Shown here in pieces: positions 6,460 through 7,984 of a stretch of DNA of 7,984 nucleotides. Under the pieces are notes generated by a model. The model did no database searches. It saw only the letters and a list, made by a program, of their open reading frames with translations, and had not been told where the DNA came from. The translations under genes and the position numbers were made by a program. Positions within the stretch are counted from its first letter, which is position 1. Every line of letters begins with the position of its first letter. Source of the DNA: an uncultured bacterium (lineage in GTDB: Bacteria; Bacteroidota; Bacteroidia; Chitinophagales; CAIODY01); NCBI GenBank assembly GCA_903871715.1, contig CAIQHW010000291.1, positions 1-7,984 of the forward strand, read 5' to 3'.

Positions 6460-7984
6460 ATGAACAAAAAATCTTTACACTTCTTAAAAGCATTTAGTTT
6501 GCTTTTGGCTGCCGTTGCCTTTGGCACAAGCGTTTTTGCTCAAGGTATTACCTTATCAGAAAGCTTTGATGGCACTACATTTCCTCCAACTGGCTGGGAA
6601 GTAAAAACAACAATTGGCGGATTTGGACAACTATGGTCGCGTAACAATGGACAGGGCGCTATTGTTGCACCTCACAGTGGAGCAGGTGATGCAAGCTTTC
6701 GTAAAGCTGGTGGTGGAAGCACAGTACTAACTCAAAATTTAATTACCCCATCTTTTGATTTAAGTGGCATTGGTTCAAATACAGCAAGCATGAGCTTTTG
6801 GATGTTTCGAGATACAAACGTTATGGCATCATTAGATTCTGTAATTGTATGGATGAATACATCCGACACATTATTAGGAGCAACTCGAATTGGGGCAATA
6901 GGTAGATATGACGCTTCGGGCAATGCTTGGAATCAATTTACTTTTTATTACCCTACCTCGTTTAATAGCACCATCAACTACATAATTTTTCAGGGCATTG
7001 CTGATCCAGTTAATAGAAGAAGAATTTATTTAGATGATGTAAATTGGACTGCCTATCCACCTGCATGTGCAGGTACACCTAATAGCGGTAATATTGTAAA
7101 CAGTATGAATAAATTTTGTGGAGGAACAACAGGTTCATCCAATTTAAGTTTATCCAATACTATCATAACTGCTTCGGGCATTTCATATAACTGGCAATCA
7201 TCTACCACTGGTACTTCGGGTTGGACTTCTTTTGGCAACAACTTACCAACAGCTAATACTGGTGTATTAACTTCAACCATGTACTACCAATGCATTGTTA
7301 CTTGTAATGCTTCATCACAATCGTACACCACACCTGTAGATTCAGTGGTAGTAAGCACTCAACCAAAACCAACAGTAACGGTTACACCTTCATCCACTAC
7401 TTTTTGCACAGGCGGTTCGCCAGTATCATTAGTAGCATCGGGCACTGCTACATCATTTAGTTGGACTTCAAGTGCTAATGGAAATTTGGCTGCCACTGCA
7501 GGTTCAACAGTAACGGCTTCACCAACTTTTGGTGGTGGATTTGGTGGTAATACTGCTACTTATACGGTAATTGGAACATTAACTGGATGTAATGATACAG
7601 TTACAACAACCATTAATATTGGAGCAAAACCAGTTTTAAATCCAACAGTTTATCCTATTGCAGGCAATACAGCATTACCTTCTGATACTGTTTGTGCCGG
7701 GTTACCAATTCGTTTAAATGCAATTCCTGGAGGTGGTAATAATCCTTGGACTTATGTTTGGAGCGATGGCAACACATACCGCATTGATACCTTAATGAAC
7801 CCAACTACCAATGCAACCTACACAGTAATTGCAACCAGTGCTTGCGGCAAAGACACAGGTACTATTAATTTAGTGGTTAATCTAAGACCGCTTGCTGCAT
7901 TTACAACTTCGGGTGGATTGATGGTTACATTTACCAACACCAGCGTTGGCGCATCTTCTTACAGTTGGAATTTTGGTGATGGCA
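6460..7984 (+). CDS. Large secreted adhesin-like protein: choice-of-anchor J, Ig-like and PKD domains (3' end missing)
   Basis: The frame opens at ATG 6460 and has no stop before the window edge: 508 complete codons and one base. Residues 1-27 are a Sec signal peptide (NKK, then a hydrophobic core LLLAAVAFG, then VFA before Q28). Residues about 30-196 form a choice-of-anchor J/cleaved-adhesin domain: it opens with SESFDGTTFPPTGWE, has the central SFWMFRD strand and ends with IYLDDVNW. Three Ig-like modules follow at about 203-299 (C203, with YNWQSS and YYQCIVTC), 302-388 (PKPTVTVTPSSTTFC start) and 390-475 (YVWSDGN, YTVIATSACG). A PKD domain begins near 477, with SYSWNFGDG reaching the last codon. 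The composition is rich in Ser, Thr, Gly and Asn. This layout is typical of Bacteroidota cell-surface proteins exported by the type IX system, whose sorting signal would be at the unseen C-terminus. It probably works outside the cell in adhesion or matrix binding; the ligand is unknown. Confidence 0.88.
   Translation, partial: MNKKSLHFLKAFSLLLAAVAFGTSVFAQGITLSESFDGTTFPPTGWEVKTTIGGFGQLWSRNNGQGAIVAPHSGAGDASFRKAGGGSTVLTQNLITPSFDLSGIGSNTASMSFWMFRDTNVMASLDSVIVWMNTSDTLLGATRIGAIGRYDASGNAWNQFTFYYPTSFNSTINYIIFQGIADPVNRRRIYLDDVNWTAYPPACAGTPNSGNIVNSMNKFCGGTTGSSNLSLSNTIITASGISYNWQSSTTGTSGWTSFGNNLPTANTGVLTSTMYYQCIVTCNASSQSYTTPVDSVVVSTQPKPTVTVTPSSTTFCTGGSPVSLVASGTATSFSWTSSANGNLAATAGSTVTASPTFGGGFGGNTATYTVIGTLTGCNDTVTTTINIGAKPVLNPTVYPIAGNTALPSDTVCAGLPIRLNAIPGGGNNPWTYVWSDGNTYRIDTLMNPTTNATYTVIATSACGKDTGTINLVVNLRPLAAFTTSGGLMVTFTNTSVGASSYSWNFGDG

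Noticed and set aside
7053..7280. - strand reading frame within the adhesin gene
   Set aside because: The + strand frame continues through it with signal peptide and domain structure intact, so it is a shadow.
1..7984. CRISPR array, insertion sequence, tRNA or phage genes
   Set aside because: No regularly spaced direct repeats, transposase motifs, tRNA-like cloverleaf or phage structural genes were seen by eye on either strand.

Overview
The window looks like ordinary chromosome from a low-GC member of the Bacteroidota, probably near the Chitinophagales or Sphingobacteriia (inference). The reasons are the pairing of a duplicated DUF1599 protein with a BT_3928-type DoxX protein, a GyrB of about 650 residues without the long insert of enterobacterial GyrB, upstream sequences that lack Shine-Dalgarno motifs and contain TTTG / TAnnTTTG-type promoter elements, and a large secreted cleaved-adhesin/Ig/PKD protein typical of type IX secretion cargo. 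I see no mobile element, CRISPR array, tRNA, rRNA or prophage.

Positions 1-3718 hold four genes in a row on the + strand. They are the 3' part of a protein with two DUF1599 repeats, a membrane DoxX/thioredoxin-like protein of the BT_3928 family, a trans-sulfuration-family PLP enzyme that has no ATG start, and panB (first committed step of pantothenate synthesis). The first three are spaced by 14 and 9 bases and probably form one operon. panB follows after 41 bases and is probably cotranscribed.

Positions 3719-6199 hold two genes on the - strand, convergent with panB. A half-length TSUP (TauE/SafE-like) membrane protein lies downstream of gyrB. A perfect 13-bp stem hairpin between the two should end the gyrB transcript, so the small membrane protein probably has its own promoter.

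Positions 6200-6459 form a 260-base divergent intergenic region between gyrB and the last gene. It contains a good Bacteroidota-type promoter for the rightward gene, candidate -7 boxes for gyrB, and a stable-looking hairpin in the gyrB leader. From 6460 to the end runs the 5' part (508 complete codons) of a large secreted surface protein: signal peptide, choice-of-anchor J/cleaved-adhesin domain, three Ig-like modules and the start of a PKD domain. Its C-terminus lies outside the window.

I did not find a convincing new biological system. The points most worth checking are the missing ATG of the PLP enzyme directly in frame behind a UAG stop, the half-size TSUP transporter, the DUF1599 tandem repeat of unknown function next to the DoxX-Trx protein, and the gyrB leader hairpin.
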